Notes: a model not told the origin generated them from the letters alone. DNA of 64,000 nt from Pseudonocardia parietis (GCF_017876315.1 NZ_JAGINU010000001.1:3100001-3164000); one strand, 5' to 3'. Shown: positions 16,123-25,186, counted from the first letter of the stretch. Program-made: numbers and translations.

Positions 16123-17205
16123 GTGACGACGGGGGAGCAGGAGACGGCGGCGGCGATGGCGGAGGCCGCGACGGCGTGGCTCGACACCCTGGAGGGCGAT
16201 CAGCGCTCCACCGGGACCGGGGAGGGGCCGCGCGGCGCCGACGACGAGCGCCGCCGCTGGTTCTACACGCCCACCGACCACGGCGGCCTGACCCTGCACG
16301 CACAGCGCCCGATCCAGCAGCAGCGCGCGATGCGGCTGGTCGCCTCCGGACTCTCCGAGGCCGGCTTCGCCACCGTGGCGACGGTGATGGGACTGGAGAA
16401 CGTCCTCGACCGAGCCCAGGGGTGGCCGTCGCGGCCGTACCGCGAACGGTTCCGCGACCCGGCGCTGTACTACCTGCGGGTCTTCGGCGACCCGGCCGGC
16501 GGGGCCTGGGGCTGGCGGTTCGGCGGGCACCACGTCTCGCTGAACAACCTGGTCGTCGACGGGCGGGTGGTCGCGACGACGCCGTGCTTCCTCGGTGCGA
16601 ACCCGGCCGCGACACCGCTGCTCGGCGGGGGCGCGGGCCGGCCGCTCGGGCCGACCGAGGACCTCGGCCGCGAGATCGTCCACGGGCTCCCGCCGGAGCT
16701 GCTCGACCGGGCGGTGCTGCTGGAGACCGCGCCGCCGGACCTGGTCACCGCGAACCGCCCGGTCGTCGCACCCGGTGACCGACCGCTGCCGACGTCCGCG
16801 ATCCGCCGGGAGAGCCCGCCGGGACCGGCCGACCCGGTCGAGGGCACCGATCCGGTCGCGCTCACCGCGGCACCGCGGGGCGTCCCGGCGAGCGTGCTCG
16901 GGGACCGGGAGCGCGAGCTGCTGCGACGGCTGCTGTCGGCCTACCTGGACCGGGTCCCGGCCGGGGTGTCGCCCGCCGGCCGCTACTTCGACGACGCCGC
17001 CCTCGACGAGGTGCACCTGGCCTGGGCGGGGTCGCTCGAACCGGGCGAGCCGCACTACTACCGGCTGCAGGGCCCGCGACTGCTGCTCGAGTGGGACAAC
17101 ACCCAGGACGACGTGAACCACGCGCACTCGGTCTGGCGGGACCCGGAGTCGGACTTCGGGCTGGACGTGCTGGCCGAGCACCACGCGTCGTTCGAGCACC
17201 GGTGA
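16123..17205 (+). CDS. DUF3500 family protein
   Basis: A 360-residue protein matching DUF3500 in length and motifs: RRRWFYTPTDHGGLTL, LYYLRVFGDPAGGAWGWRF with GHHVSLNNLVVDG, and the closing LLLEWDNTQDDVNHAHSVWR. The many conserved His, Trp and Asp residues suggest an enzyme, but no reaction is known for the family. The GTG at 16123 follows TAGCGT by 8 nt; an ATG at 16156 with a GGAGCAGGAG upstream is the alternative. A hairpin and direct repeats lie between it and acs. Confidence 0.8.
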   Translation: MTTGEQETAAAMAEAATAWLDTLEGDQRSTGTGEGPRGADDERRRWFYTPTDHGGLTLHAQRPIQQQRAMRLVASGLSEAGFATVATVMGLENVLDRAQGWPSRPYRERFRDPALYYLRVFGDPAGGAWGWRFGGHHVSLNNLVVDGRVVATTPCFLGANPAATPLLGGGAGRPLGPTEDLGREIVHGLPPELLDRAVLLETAPPDLVTANRPVVAPGDRPLPTSAIRRESPPGPADPVEGTDPVALTAAPRGVPASVLGDRERELLRRLLSAYLDRVPAGVSPAGRYFDDAALDEVHLAWAGSLEPGEPHYYRLQGPRLLLEWDNTQDDVNHAHSVWRDPESDFGLDVLAEHHASFEHR

Positions 17206-17208
17206 CGG

Positions 17209-17240
17209 CACTCACCTGTGCTGCTCACAGCACTCACCTG
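17209..17240. promoter_or_regulatory. direct repeats flanking a small hairpin upstream of acs
   Basis: CACTCACCTG occurs at 17209-17218 and again at 17231-17240, a 22-bp (two helical turns) repeat. Between them GTGCTG (17218-17223) and CAGCAC (17228-17233) can pair. The second copy ends about 35 bp before the acs start. Same-face direct repeats suggest a regulator site; this is inference. Confidence 0.4.
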
Positions 17241-17274
17241 ACCGGGCCGGGTGCCGCGGGCCAGGATCGAGGGC

Positions 17275-19173
17275 GTGTCATTCGCTCCGCCGCCCGAACT
17301 CGCCGCATCCGCGAACGTCTCCGCCCAGGCCTACGGTGAGGCCGCCGCCGACCCCGAGGCGTTCTGGTGTGCGCAGGCCCGTCGCCTCGAGTGGGAGCGG
17401 GCGCCCGAGCAGGGCTACGACGGGAGCCGGTGGCCCGAGGTCACCTGGTTCGCCGACGGCACGCTGAACGTCGCCCGCAACTGCGTCGACCGGCACGTCG
17501 ACGCCGGCGACGGCGCGAAGGTCGCGCTGCACTGGGAGGGCGAGCCGGGCGACCGGCGCACCGTCACCTACGCCGACCTGCAGGGCGAGGTCGCCCGCTG
17601 CGCGCACGCGCTCACCGCGCTGGGCGTCGGCCGGGGGGACGTGGTGGTCGTCTACCTGCCGGTGCTGGTCGAGACGATCGTCGTGATGCTGGCCTGCGCC
17701 CGGATCGGCGCGATCCACTCGCTGGTCTTCGGCGGGTTCTCCGCGTCGGCGCTGCGCTTCCGTCTCACCGACGGCCGAGCGAAGCTGCTGGTCACCACGG
17801 ACGGCCAGTACCGGCGCGGCAAGGCCGTCCCGGTGAAGGCCAACGCCGATGAGGCCGCCGCCGGTGTCGACCCCCTGGAGCACGTGCTCGTCATCCGCCG
17901 GACCGGGTCGGAGATCGACTGGACCGAGGACCGCGACGTCTGGTGGCACGACGTCGTCGACCCGCAGCCCGCCGAGCACACCGCCGAGGCGTTCGAAGCC
18001 GAGAGCCCGCTGATGCTGGTGTACACCTCCGGCACCACCGGGAAGCCGAAGGGCCTGCTGCACACCATGGGCGGCTACCTGACGCAGACCTCGTGGACCT
18101 CGTGGGCGTGCTTCGACCACAAGCCCGACGACGTCTTCTGGTGCACCGCCGACCTGGCCTGGGTCACCGCGCACACCTACGAGGTCTACGGGCCGCTGTC
18201 CAACGGCGTCACCCAGGTGATCTACGAGGGCACCCCGGACACCCCCGAGCCCGGCCGGCACTTCGAGATCATCGAGCGGTACGGCGTCACCGTCTACTAC
18301 ACCGCCCCGACGCTGGTCCGGACCTACATGAAGTGGGGCGAAGAGGTCCCGGCGCGCCACGACCTGTCGTCGTTGCGGCTGCTCGGGACCGTCGGCGAGG
18401 CGATCAACCCGGAGGCCTGGCGCTGGTTCCACCGCGTGCTCGGGGCCGGCCGGTGCCCGATCGTCGACACCTGGTGGCAGTCCGAGACGGGGGCCGCGAT
18501 CTGCGCGCCGCTGCCCGGTGTCACCGAGCTCGAGCCGGGCTCGGCGACGCTCCCGCTGCCCGGACTGTCGGTGCGCGTCGTCGACTCCGCCGGCCGGACC
18601 TGTGAGACGGGGGAGGGCGGCCTGCTCGTGATCGACCGGCCCTGGCCGTCGATGGCGCGCACGGTGTGGGGCGACCCGGAGCGGTTCCGGTCGTCGTACT
18701 TCGCCGACTTCGCCGAGCAGGGCTGGTACAAGGCCGGTGACGGCGCGGTGATCGACTCACGGGGTTACGTGACGATCCAGGGCCGGGTGGACGACGTCAT
18801 GAACGTGTCCGGGCACCGGCTCGGCTCGATCGAGCTGGAGTCGGCGCTGGTCTCGCACCCGCGGGTGGCCGAGGCAGGTGTCGTCGGCGCACCGGACCCG
18901 ACGACCGGGCAGGCGGTGGTCGCGTTCGTGACCGTCACCGACGGGCCCCACGAGGGACTGACCGACGAGCTGCGCCGCCACGTCGCGACGGTGATGGGGC
19001 CGGTGGCGCGGCCGCGCGAGGTCGTGATCGTCGGCGAGCTGCCCAAGACCCGCTCGGGCAAGATCATGCGACGGCTGCTGCTCGACGTGACGGCCGGGCG
19101 CGAGCCCGGGGACACGACCTCACTCGTCGATCCGGCCGCGTTCACCGAGCTGGCGGCGGGCTACCGCCCCTGA
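17275..19173 (+). CDS. acs: acetyl-CoA synthetase (AMP-forming)
   Basis: A 632-residue ANL-superfamily ligase that converts acetate, ATP and CoA to acetyl-CoA. The phosphate-binding loop is YTSGTTGKPKGLLHT; further core motifs are STWWQSE-type DTWWQSETGAAI, YKAGDGAVIDSRGY, and the hinge and catalytic region VDDVMNVSGHRLG. The C-terminal PKTRSGKIMRRLL carries the catalytic Lys that is acetylated in known enzymes. The N-terminal ACS extension (EAFWCAQARRLEWERAP) favours acetyl- or propionyl-CoA synthetase. The GTG at 17275 was chosen for length and AGGATCGAGG upstream; a GTG at 17251 is in frame. Confidence 0.9.
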   Translation: MSFAPPPELAASANVSAQAYGEAAADPEAFWCAQARRLEWERAPEQGYDGSRWPEVTWFADGTLNVARNCVDRHVDAGDGAKVALHWEGEPGDRRTVTYADLQGEVARCAHALTALGVGRGDVVVVYLPVLVETIVVMLACARIGAIHSLVFGGFSASALRFRLTDGRAKLLVTTDGQYRRGKAVPVKANADEAAAGVDPLEHVLVIRRTGSEIDWTEDRDVWWHDVVDPQPAEHTAEAFEAESPLMLVYTSGTTGKPKGLLHTMGGYLTQTSWTSWACFDHKPDDVFWCTADLAWVTAHTYEVYGPLSNGVTQVIYEGTPDTPEPGRHFEIIERYGVTVYYTAPTLVRTYMKWGEEVPARHDLSSLRLLGTVGEAINPEAWRWFHRVLGAGRCPIVDTWWQSETGAAICAPLPGVTELEPGSATLPLPGLSVRVVDSAGRTCETGEGGLLVIDRPWPSMARTVWGDPERFRSSYFADFAEQGWYKAGDGAVIDSRGYVTIQGRVDDVMNVSGHRLGSIELESALVSHPRVAEAGVVGAPDPTTGQAVVAFVTVTDGPHEGLTDELRRHVATVMGPVARPREVVIVGELPKTRSGKIMRRLLLDVTAGREPGDTTSLVDPAAFTELAAGYRP

Positions 19174-19194
19174 GCGGTCGTCGCCGTCCACCGG

Positions 19195-19854
19195 TCACGA
19201 GCGCTTCAGCGCCTCCCGGATCTCCTGCTCGACCGCCGTCGTCGCGACGAACAGCAGCTCGTCGCCCGGCTCGAGGGCGTCGTCGGGCTGCGGGACGATC
19301 ACCCGGCCGCCGCGCAGGATCGTGACCAGCGCCGAGTCCGGGGGCAGCGTCACCGCGCGCACCGGCCGCCCCGCGAGCGGGGTGTCGTCGGGCAGCGTCA
19401 CCTCGACCAGGTTGGCCTGCCCCTGGCGCAGCGTCAGCAGCCGCACCAGATCGCCGACGGCGACCGCCTCCTCGACCAGCGCGGCCAGCAGCCGCGGGGT
19501 GGACACCGCGACGTCGACACCCCAGTTCTCGCCGAACAGCCACTCGTTGCGGGGGTCGTTCACCCGCGCCACCACCCGGCGGACCCCGAACTCGGTCTTC
19601 GCCAGCAGCGACACCACGAGATTGACCTTGTCGTCACCGCTGGCGGCGATCATGACGTCGCACCCCTCGATGCCGGCGTCCTCCAGGGACGACAGCTCGC
19701 AGGCGTCCGCGTGCACCCACTCGGCGCCCGGGACGGCGGGCGGGTCGATCTGGGCGTGCTCCCGCTCGATCAGCATCACCCGGTGCTCGGACTCGATCAG
19801 CTCCAGCGCGATCGAGCGCCCCACGGCGCCCGCGCCCGCGATCGCGACCCGCAT
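19195..19854 (-). CDS. TrkA-type RCK potassium-uptake regulator (second copy, CeoC-like)
   Basis: A 219-residue protein with an RCK_N Rossmann domain (MRVAIAGAGAVGRSIALELI, with GxGxxG) and a C-terminal RCK_C domain (LVEVTLPDDTPLAGRPVRAV to the end). It binds NAD(H) or adenine nucleotides and gates potassium transport. Its start overlaps the stop of the first copy by one base (TGATG), so the two are translated together. The order matches ceoB-ceoC (Rv2691-Rv2692) of Mycobacterium tuberculosis. Confidence 0.88.
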   Translation of the reverse strand: MRVAIAGAGAVGRSIALELIESEHRVMLIEREHAQIDPPAVPGAEWVHADACELSSLEDAGIEGCDVMIAASGDDKVNLVVSLLAKTEFGVRRVVARVNDPRNEWLFGENWGVDVAVSTPRLLAALVEEAVAVGDLVRLLTLRQGQANLVEVTLPDDTPLAGRPVRAVTLPPDSALVTILRGGRVIVPQPDDALEPGDELLFVATTAVEQEIREALKRS

Positions 19855-20516
19855 CAGTCCTCCTCGGGCGGCGCCGCCGCGGCCGCCGTCACGTCGCCGA
19901 CCGTCCCCGAGATCGCCGCCACGTAGACGGTGTCCTCGGCCTGCACGGTGGTGTCCTTCGTCGGCAGCACGCCGGTCCCGAACCGGACGACGAACGCGAC
20001 ACGCGAGCTCGTCGCGCGCTCCAGGTCCCGGATCGGGCGGCCCACCCACTCCTCGTGCAACGGCAGCGGCAGGACGGCCACGGTGCCGGTGGGCTCCCGC
20101 CAGGCCGTCGCGACGCCGTCGGGCAGCAGCATCCGCAGCAGCCGGTCGGTCGTCCACGGAACCGTCGCCACGGTCGGGATGCCGAGCCGCTCGTAGACGG
20201 CCGCCCGCTTCGCGTCGTAGATCCGGGCGACGACCTTCTCCACGCCGTAGCTCTCCCGCGCCACCCGCGCGGCGATGATGTTCGAGTTGTCCCCGGAGGA
20301 GACGGCGGCGAACGCGTCCGCCCCCTCCAGGCCCGCCTCGTCGAGGGCGCTGCGATGGAAGCCGAAGCCGACCACCTGCTTCCCCCGGAAGTCCGGCCCC
20401 AGCCGGCGGAAGGCCTGCGGGTCGCGGTCGATCACGGCGACCCCGTGACCGAGCCGCTCCAGACCCGAGGCCAGGGACGCGCCGACCCGGCCACATCCCA
20501 CGATCACGACGTGCAT
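19854..20516 (-). CDS. TrkA-type RCK potassium-uptake regulator (first copy, CeoB-like)
   Basis: A 220-residue RCK protein. The Rossmann motif is MHVVIVGCGRVGASLASGLE, the acidic dinucleotide-binding residue is in VAVIDRDPQAF, and NSNIIAARVARESYGV is the usual RCK_N segment. The C-terminal half is RCK_C. It is divergent from the KimA-like permease, with 118 bp between starts. With the second RCK gene it likely forms a cytoplasmic regulatory complex for that transporter. Confidence 0.88.
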   Translation of the reverse strand: MHVVIVGCGRVGASLASGLERLGHGVAVIDRDPQAFRRLGPDFRGKQVVGFGFHRSALDEAGLEGADAFAAVSSGDNSNIIAARVARESYGVEKVVARIYDAKRAAVYERLGIPTVATVPWTTDRLLRMLLPDGVATAWREPTGTVAVLPLPLHEEWVGRPIRDLERATSSRVAFVVRFGTGVLPTKDTTVQAEDTVYVAAISGTVGDVTAAAAAPPEED

Positions 20517-20634
20517 GACGAAACGGAGTCCTTCCGGCGGTGCGGCGGTCGGGGTCGGCCGTGCCGAGATGCCCGACGTCGTCGGAGGCGACGCTAGCGC
20601 GTCGCTCTGCAACGGCGGGGCATAGGCTGCGCAC

Positions 20635-22704
20635 GTGTCCAAGCTCGCCGTCGCTCTCAAGCGGCTCGTGGTCGGACGACCGCGCCGCAGCGACCGCCTG
20701 ACCAGCACGCTCCTCCCGAAACGCATCGCGCTGCCGGTGTTCGCCTCGGACGCCACGTCGTCGGTCGCCTACGCCCCGGAGGAGATCTTCCTGACCCTGT
20801 CGGTGGCGGGTGTCGCCTCCTACGCGATGTCGCCGTGGATCGGGCTCGCGGTCGTCGTCGTGCTGCTGACGGTCGTCGCGAGCTACCGGCAGAACGTGCA
20901 CGCCTACCCCTCCGGCGGCGGCGACTACGAGGTCGTCACGGTCAACCTCGGCCGCAACGCGGGCCTCACCGTCGCGAGTGCCCTGCTCGTCGACTACACC
21001 CTCACCGTCGCCGTCTCGATCTCCGCCGCCGCCGCGAACATCGGTGCGCTGGTGCCGTTCGTCGCCGAGCACAAGGTGTTGTTCGCGGTGTCGGCGATCG
21101 TCGTGCTCACCGCGATCAACCTGCGGGGCCTGCGCGAGTCCGGGACCGCGTTCGCGATCCCGGTCTACGCGTTCGTCCTCGGCGTCGGAACGATGATCAT
21201 CTGGGGACTCACCCGGATCGTGCTGCTCGGCGACGACATCCGGGCCGCCAGCGCCGACCTCGAGCTGGTCGCCGAGGGGGACGCGTTCACCGGTCTCGCG
21301 CTGGTCCTGCTGGTGTTGCGCTCGTTCACCCAGGGCGCGGCCGCGCTGACCGGTGTCGAGGCCATCTCCAACGGGGTGCCCGCGTTCCGCAAGCCGAAGT
21401 CCAGGAACGCGGCGACCACGCTGCTGCTGCTCGGCGCGATGTCGGTGACGCTGTTCATGGGCCTGATCGCGCTGGCCCAGCTGACCCACGTGCAGATCGC
21501 CGAGAACCCGGCCCGGCAGTTCCCGGACGCTCCGGACGGGTACCAGCAGCAGACCCTGATCGCCCAGCTGGCCGACGCCGTGTTCGTGGACTTCCGGCCC
21601 GGGTTCCTCTTCGTGATCGTGACGACGGCACTGATCCTGGTGCTGGCCGCGAACACGGCGTTCAACGGGTTCCCGGTGCTCGGCTCGATCCTGTCCCAGG
21701 ACCGCTACCTGCCCCGCCAGCTGCACACCCGCGGCGACCGGCTGGCGTTCTCGAACGGCATCGTCGCGCTCGCGCTGGTCGCGATCCTGCTGGTCGTCGG
21801 GTTCCAGGCCGAGGTCACGCGACTGATCCCGCTCTACACGGTCGGCGTGTTCGTGTCGTTCACGCTGTCCCAGACGGGCATGGTGCGGCACTGGAACCGG
21901 GAGCTGGAGCTCGGCCCGGAACTCCCGCAACGGAGGCGGATCCGCCGCTCGCAGGCGATCAACGCGTTCGGCGCCTGCATGACCGGGCTGGTCCTGATCA
22001 CCGTGCTGATCACCAAGTTCACCCTCGGCGCGTGGATCGCGATCGTCGCGATGGCCGGGTTCTTCCTGCTCATGCTGGGCATCCGGCGGCACTACGACCG
22101 GGTCGCCGCGGCACTCGTCGCCGACGAGACCGACGACGTGCTGCCCTCGCGCAACCACGCGGTCGTGCTGGTCTCCACGCTCCACAAGCCGACCCTGCGC
22201 GCACTGGCCTACGCCCGCGCGACCCGGCCGGACATCCTGGAGGCCGTCACGGTCAACGTCGACGACTCCGACACCAAGAAGCTCGTCGACCTGTGGCACC
22301 GGCGGAAGGTGCCGGTCCCGCTCAAGGTCGTGGAGTCCCCGTACCGGGAGATCACGCGACCCGTGCTGGACTACGTGAAGCGGATCCGCTCCGACTCACC
22401 GCGCAACGTCGTGACGGTCTACATCCCGGAGTACGTCGTCGGGCACTGGTGGGAGCAGGTACTGCACAATCAGAGCGCGCTGCGGCTCAAGACGCGGCTG
22501 CTGTTCCAGCCGGGAGTGATGGTGACGAGCGTGCCGTGGCAGCTGCCGTCGTCGTCGCGGACACGGGCGCTGTCGCCTCTGTCCGCGCCCGGCGCATCCC
22601 GGCGCGGCTTCCCGCAGCCGGAACAACCACCATCCGGTGAGCAGCACGACGGCGACCGGACGACGACCACGGGCGCGACCCGGGGTACGAAGGGGAACAC
22701 GTGA
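20635..22704 (+). CDS. APC-superfamily permease of the KimA type (probable K+ importer)
   Basis: A 689-residue protein with about twelve transmembrane helices (residues 50-480) and a cytoplasmic C-terminal domain of about 180 residues. LPVFASDATSSVAYAPEEI at the first helix matches the signature seen in KimA (YdaO) of Bacillus subtilis, and the tail resembles the KimA Usp-like domain. The adjacent divergent RCK pair supports a potassium role; automated annotation would probably say amino-acid permease. The GTG at 20635 follows TAGGCT (20623-20628) by 6 nt, so it is likely leaderless. The ortholog by position in M. tuberculosis is Rv2690c. The stop overlaps the methyltransferase start (GTGA). 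Confidence 0.75.
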   Translation: MSKLAVALKRLVVGRPRRSDRLTSTLLPKRIALPVFASDATSSVAYAPEEIFLTLSVAGVASYAMSPWIGLAVVVVLLTVVASYRQNVHAYPSGGGDYEVVTVNLGRNAGLTVASALLVDYTLTVAVSISAAAANIGALVPFVAEHKVLFAVSAIVVLTAINLRGLRESGTAFAIPVYAFVLGVGTMIIWGLTRIVLLGDDIRAASADLELVAEGDAFTGLALVLLVLRSFTQGAAALTGVEAISNGVPAFRKPKSRNAATTLLLLGAMSVTLFMGLIALAQLTHVQIAENPARQFPDAPDGYQQQTLIAQLADAVFVDFRPGFLFVIVTTALILVLAANTAFNGFPVLGSILSQDRYLPRQLHTRGDRLAFSNGIVALALVAILLVVGFQAEVTRLIPLYTVGVFVSFTLSQTGMVRHWNRELELGPELPQRRRIRRSQAINAFGACMTGLVLITVLITKFTLGAWIAIVAMAGFFLLMLGIRRHYDRVAAALVADETDDVLPSRNHAVVLVSTLHKPTLRALAYARATRPDILEAVTVNVDDSDTKKLVDLWHRRKVPVPLKVVESPYREITRPVLDYVKRIRSDSPRNVVTVYIPEYVVGHWWEQVLHNQSALRLKTRLLFQPGVMVTSVPWQLPSSSRTRALSPLSAPGASRRGFPQPEQPPSGEQHDGDRTTTTGATRGTKGNT

Positions 22705-23915
22705 GCACCACTCCGGCGACGGACTGGACAGACCGGATGCTGGAGTTCACCGTCGGGCCGGTCGCGCACGGCGGGCACTGCGTCGCCCGGGTGGCCGACG
22801 AGGCATCGCCGGCCGACGACCGCGGCCGGGTCGTCTTCGTCCGGCACGCGCTCCCCGGTGAGCGGGTCCGGGCGGTCGTCACCGACGACCCGGGCGGGGC
22901 GTTCTGCCGCGCCGACGCCGTCGCCGTCCTGGAGGCCTCGCCGGACCGGGTCGAGCCGGCCTGCTCGTGGGCGGGCCCCGGCGGGTGCGGGGGCTGCGAC
23001 TTCCAGCACGTGACGCCCGCGGCGCAGCGTTCGCTCAAGACGGCGGTGCTCCGGGAGCAGCTCACCCGGCTCGCCGCGTCCGCCGCGGAGCTGGCCACGG
23101 TGCGCCTCGACGACGTCGTCGTCGAGGAGCTGCCGGGCGGCCCGCTCGGCTGGCGGACCCGGGTACGGCTGGCGGTCGACGACGCCGGCGTCCCCGGCCT
23201 GCGCGCGCACCGCAGCCACGACGTGTGCGAGATCGGCGACTGCCCCCTGGTCCCGGGCGGAGCGCTGGAACCGGTGCTCGAACAGAGGTTCCGCCCGGAC
23301 TCCGAGGTGGACGTCACCGTCGGCGCCGACGGTGCCGCCCGGGTCGGCGCCGGGGGAACGGTGCACGGCGCGGGCCGGACCTGGGAACTGTCGTCGGGCA
23401 CGTTCTGGCAGGTGCACCCGGCGCTCGCCGACACCCTCGCCGACGTGGTCCGGGACTGGGCGGACGCCCCACGCGGCGGCGTCGCCTGGGACCTCTACGG
23501 CGGTGTGGGCCTGCTCGGCTCGGTGCTGGCGGACCAGGTCGGACCGGACGGCACGGTGCTGGTCGTCGAGTCGTCGTCGTCCGCGATCGCCGACGGTGCG
23601 TCCGCGCTCGCCGACCTCGGGCAGCTCTCGTTCGTCCAGGGCCGCGCGGAACGGGAGATCGCCCGGCTCGAGCCCGCCCCGGACGTCGTGGTCACCGACC
23701 CGCCGCGGACCGGACTCGGCAAGGCCACGGTGCGGGCACTCGCCGCCCGCGGCCCGCGGCGCATCGTGCACGTCGCCTGCGACCCCGCCGCCCTCGGCCG
23801 GGACCTCGCGCTGTTCGCCGGAGCCGGATACCGGGTGGCCGGGTTGCGGGCCTTCGACGCCTTCCCGATGACCCACCACATGGAGGCCGTGGCGGTGCTG
23901 GAGCGGACGGACTGA
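22701..23915 (+). CDS. TrmA/RumA-family RNA (uracil-5-)-methyltransferase with TRAM domain
   Basis: A 404-residue class I SAM-dependent RNA methyltransferase. The N-terminal TRAM domain (residues 10-70) is followed by Cys residues C-x7-C-x2-C (CSWAGPGGCGGCDFQH) that fit a 4Fe-4S cluster as in RumA. The SAM site is WDLYGGVGLLG; the catalytic region includes VVTDPPRTGLG and VHVACDPAALGRDL with the nucleophilic Cys, and FPMTHHMEAV closes it. It methylates uridine in rRNA or tRNA; the site cannot be told. It overlaps the permease by four bases. Rv2689c is the positional ortholog. Confidence 0.88.
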   Translation: MSTTPATDWTDRMLEFTVGPVAHGGHCVARVADEASPADDRGRVVFVRHALPGERVRAVVTDDPGGAFCRADAVAVLEASPDRVEPACSWAGPGGCGGCDFQHVTPAAQRSLKTAVLREQLTRLAASAAELATVRLDDVVVEELPGGPLGWRTRVRLAVDDAGVPGLRAHRSHDVCEIGDCPLVPGGALEPVLEQRFRPDSEVDVTVGADGAARVGAGGTVHGAGRTWELSSGTFWQVHPALADTLADVVRDWADAPRGGVAWDLYGGVGLLGSVLADQVGPDGTVLVVESSSSAIADGASALADLGQLSFVQGRAEREIARLEPAPDVVVTDPPRTGLGKATVRALAARGPRRIVHVACDPAALGRDLALFAGAGYRVAGLRAFDAFPMTHHMEAVAVLERTD

Positions 23916-24652
23916 TGCTCACAGTCGCGCAGCTCACCGACATTCATGTCGGCGTCGCCGGTAACGCCGAGCGGGCCGAACGGGCGCTCGCCGGGGTCCG
24001 GTCGCTCGGCGCCGACCTGGTGCTCGTCACCGGGGACATCGCCGAGCACGGCACCGCGGGGGAGTACGCGCTCGCGGCCGACCTGCTGTCGGACCTGGAC
24101 GCGTGGCTCGTCCCGGGCAACCACGACGACCGCGACGCCATGACCGCCGCGTTCGGCCCGGTGTCCGATCGCGTGCACCGGGCGGGCGGCGCGACCGTCG
24201 TGCTGCTCGACTCGCTGGTCGACGGTGAGCTGTCCGGGTCGCTGTCGGCCGCCGGGCTGGACCTGCTCGCCGACGCGGTCCGGGACCCTGCGCCGCTGCT
24301 GGTGGCACTGCACCATCCCCCGGTGCCGGTCGGTCACCCGTTCATGGACGGCATCCGGCTCACCGACCCGGAACCGTTCGAGGCGTTGCTCGCCTCCCGG
24401 GCCGATCCGACGCTCGTCGTCTGCGGGCACGTGCACCGACCGATGGCGACCACCTTCGCCGGGCATCCGCTCGTCGTCGCGCCCTCGGTGGCGCCGGGTG
24501 TCCGGTTTCCGGAAGAGCCGGGGGAGGAGTTCGTGTTGCCCGGCTCGGTGCCGGGTGGGGTCGTGCACGTACTCGGGGACGGGCCGCCGCGCAGCCGGTT
24601 CGTGACCTGGCCGGGCCGGATACCGCCGGGCTCCGCGGGCCCGCTAGGGTAG
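23915..24652 (+). CDS. calcineurin-like metallophosphoesterase (CpdA/Icc-like)
   Basis: A 245-residue phosphoesterase. All metal-binding motifs are present: QLTDIHVG (D-x-H), LVTGDIAEHG (GD), VPGNHDDRD (GNHD), ALHHPP and CGHVHRP (GHxH). This set is typical of class III cyclic-nucleotide phosphodiesterases related to CpdA and Rv0805. The ATG at 23915 overlaps the methyltransferase stop (TGATG). The substrate, cyclic nucleotide or other phosphodiester, cannot be decided from sequence. Confidence 0.85.
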   Translation: MLTVAQLTDIHVGVAGNAERAERALAGVRSLGADLVLVTGDIAEHGTAGEYALAADLLSDLDAWLVPGNHDDRDAMTAAFGPVSDRVHRAGGATVVLLDSLVDGELSGSLSAAGLDLLADAVRDPAPLLVALHHPPVPVGHPFMDGIRLTDPEPFEALLASRADPTLVVCGHVHRPMATTFAGHPLVVAPSVAPGVRFPEEPGEEFVLPGSVPGGVVHVLGDGPPRSRFVTWPGRIPPGSAGPLG

Positions 24653-24685
24653 GGGTTCCAAAGCTGAATGAGTCGAATGCACTTG

Positions 24686-24758
24686 GCCCTCGTAGCCCAA
24701 CGGCAGAGGCAATGGATTCAAAATCCATAAAGTGTGGGTTCGAATCCCACCGAGGGCA
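24686..24758 (+). tRNA. tRNA with CAA anticodon (Leu codon UUG) but class I architecture
   Basis: A 73-nt cloverleaf. Acceptor GCCCTCG/CGAGGGC (7 bp) with discriminator A at 24758; D-stem GCC/GGC with G18G19; anticodon stem ATGGA/TCCAT with loop TTCAAAA, giving anticodon CAA at 24719-24721; a 5-nt variable loop; T-arm GTGGG/CCCAC with TTCGAAT. CCA is not encoded. A CAA anticodon reads UUG (Leu), but canonical bacterial tRNA-Leu has a long variable arm, which this one lacks. It may be an unusual leucine isoacceptor or a tRNA of special function. Confidence 0.85.
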
Positions 24759-25148
24759 CAAAATACATTCATATGATGGCGTCGGAATGTCGATTCCGAA
24801 CCATTTCCTCGCCTGTCGGATATTCGCTCGTTCTGGTCGCTGAGCGGATGACGTGGGTGAACTCGCCCCGGCGCCACCCGCCATCAGTTCCACTCCGGGG
24901 CAGCCGTGCTCCGCCGTCGCATCAGCGCCGCTGTACCCGCCACCCGGATCCCGGCGCCGACGCGCGTTCCTGCTCGACCCGGGCCGGTTGCCGAGCGGGC
25001 CTCGACGGCGCCCACATCGACCCCCGTTCCGGGGAAACCCTCCTTTCCCGCATTGCCGGCGACCCGACGAATGCCCATGATCGACCGTTATGGAGTGTGG
25101 CGTCCGCGCAGCGAGAGCTCCGCTCCACAACCGTCGATCACCACGTGC

Positions 25149-25185
25149 CGCGCCCGCCCGACGCAACTCGCGCCCGCCCGACGCA
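25149..25185. repeat. two tandem 20-bp repeats
   Basis: CGCGCCCGCCCGACGCA occurs at 25149-25165 and 25169-25185, giving a 20-bp period. A third partial copy begins in CGCGCCCCCC after it. The function is unknown. Confidence 0.6.
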
Positions 25186-25186
25186 C

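Noticed and set aside
19857..22299. N-terminal extension of the second TrkA ORF
   Set aside because: The frame runs through the other TrkA gene and the permease antisense; the true start is the ATG at 19854 that overlaps the upstream stop.
24644..24877. Minus-strand ORF with GGIRTHTLWILNPLPLPLG
   Set aside because: It reads antisense through the tRNA and gives a well-known type of spurious protein; it is not a gene.
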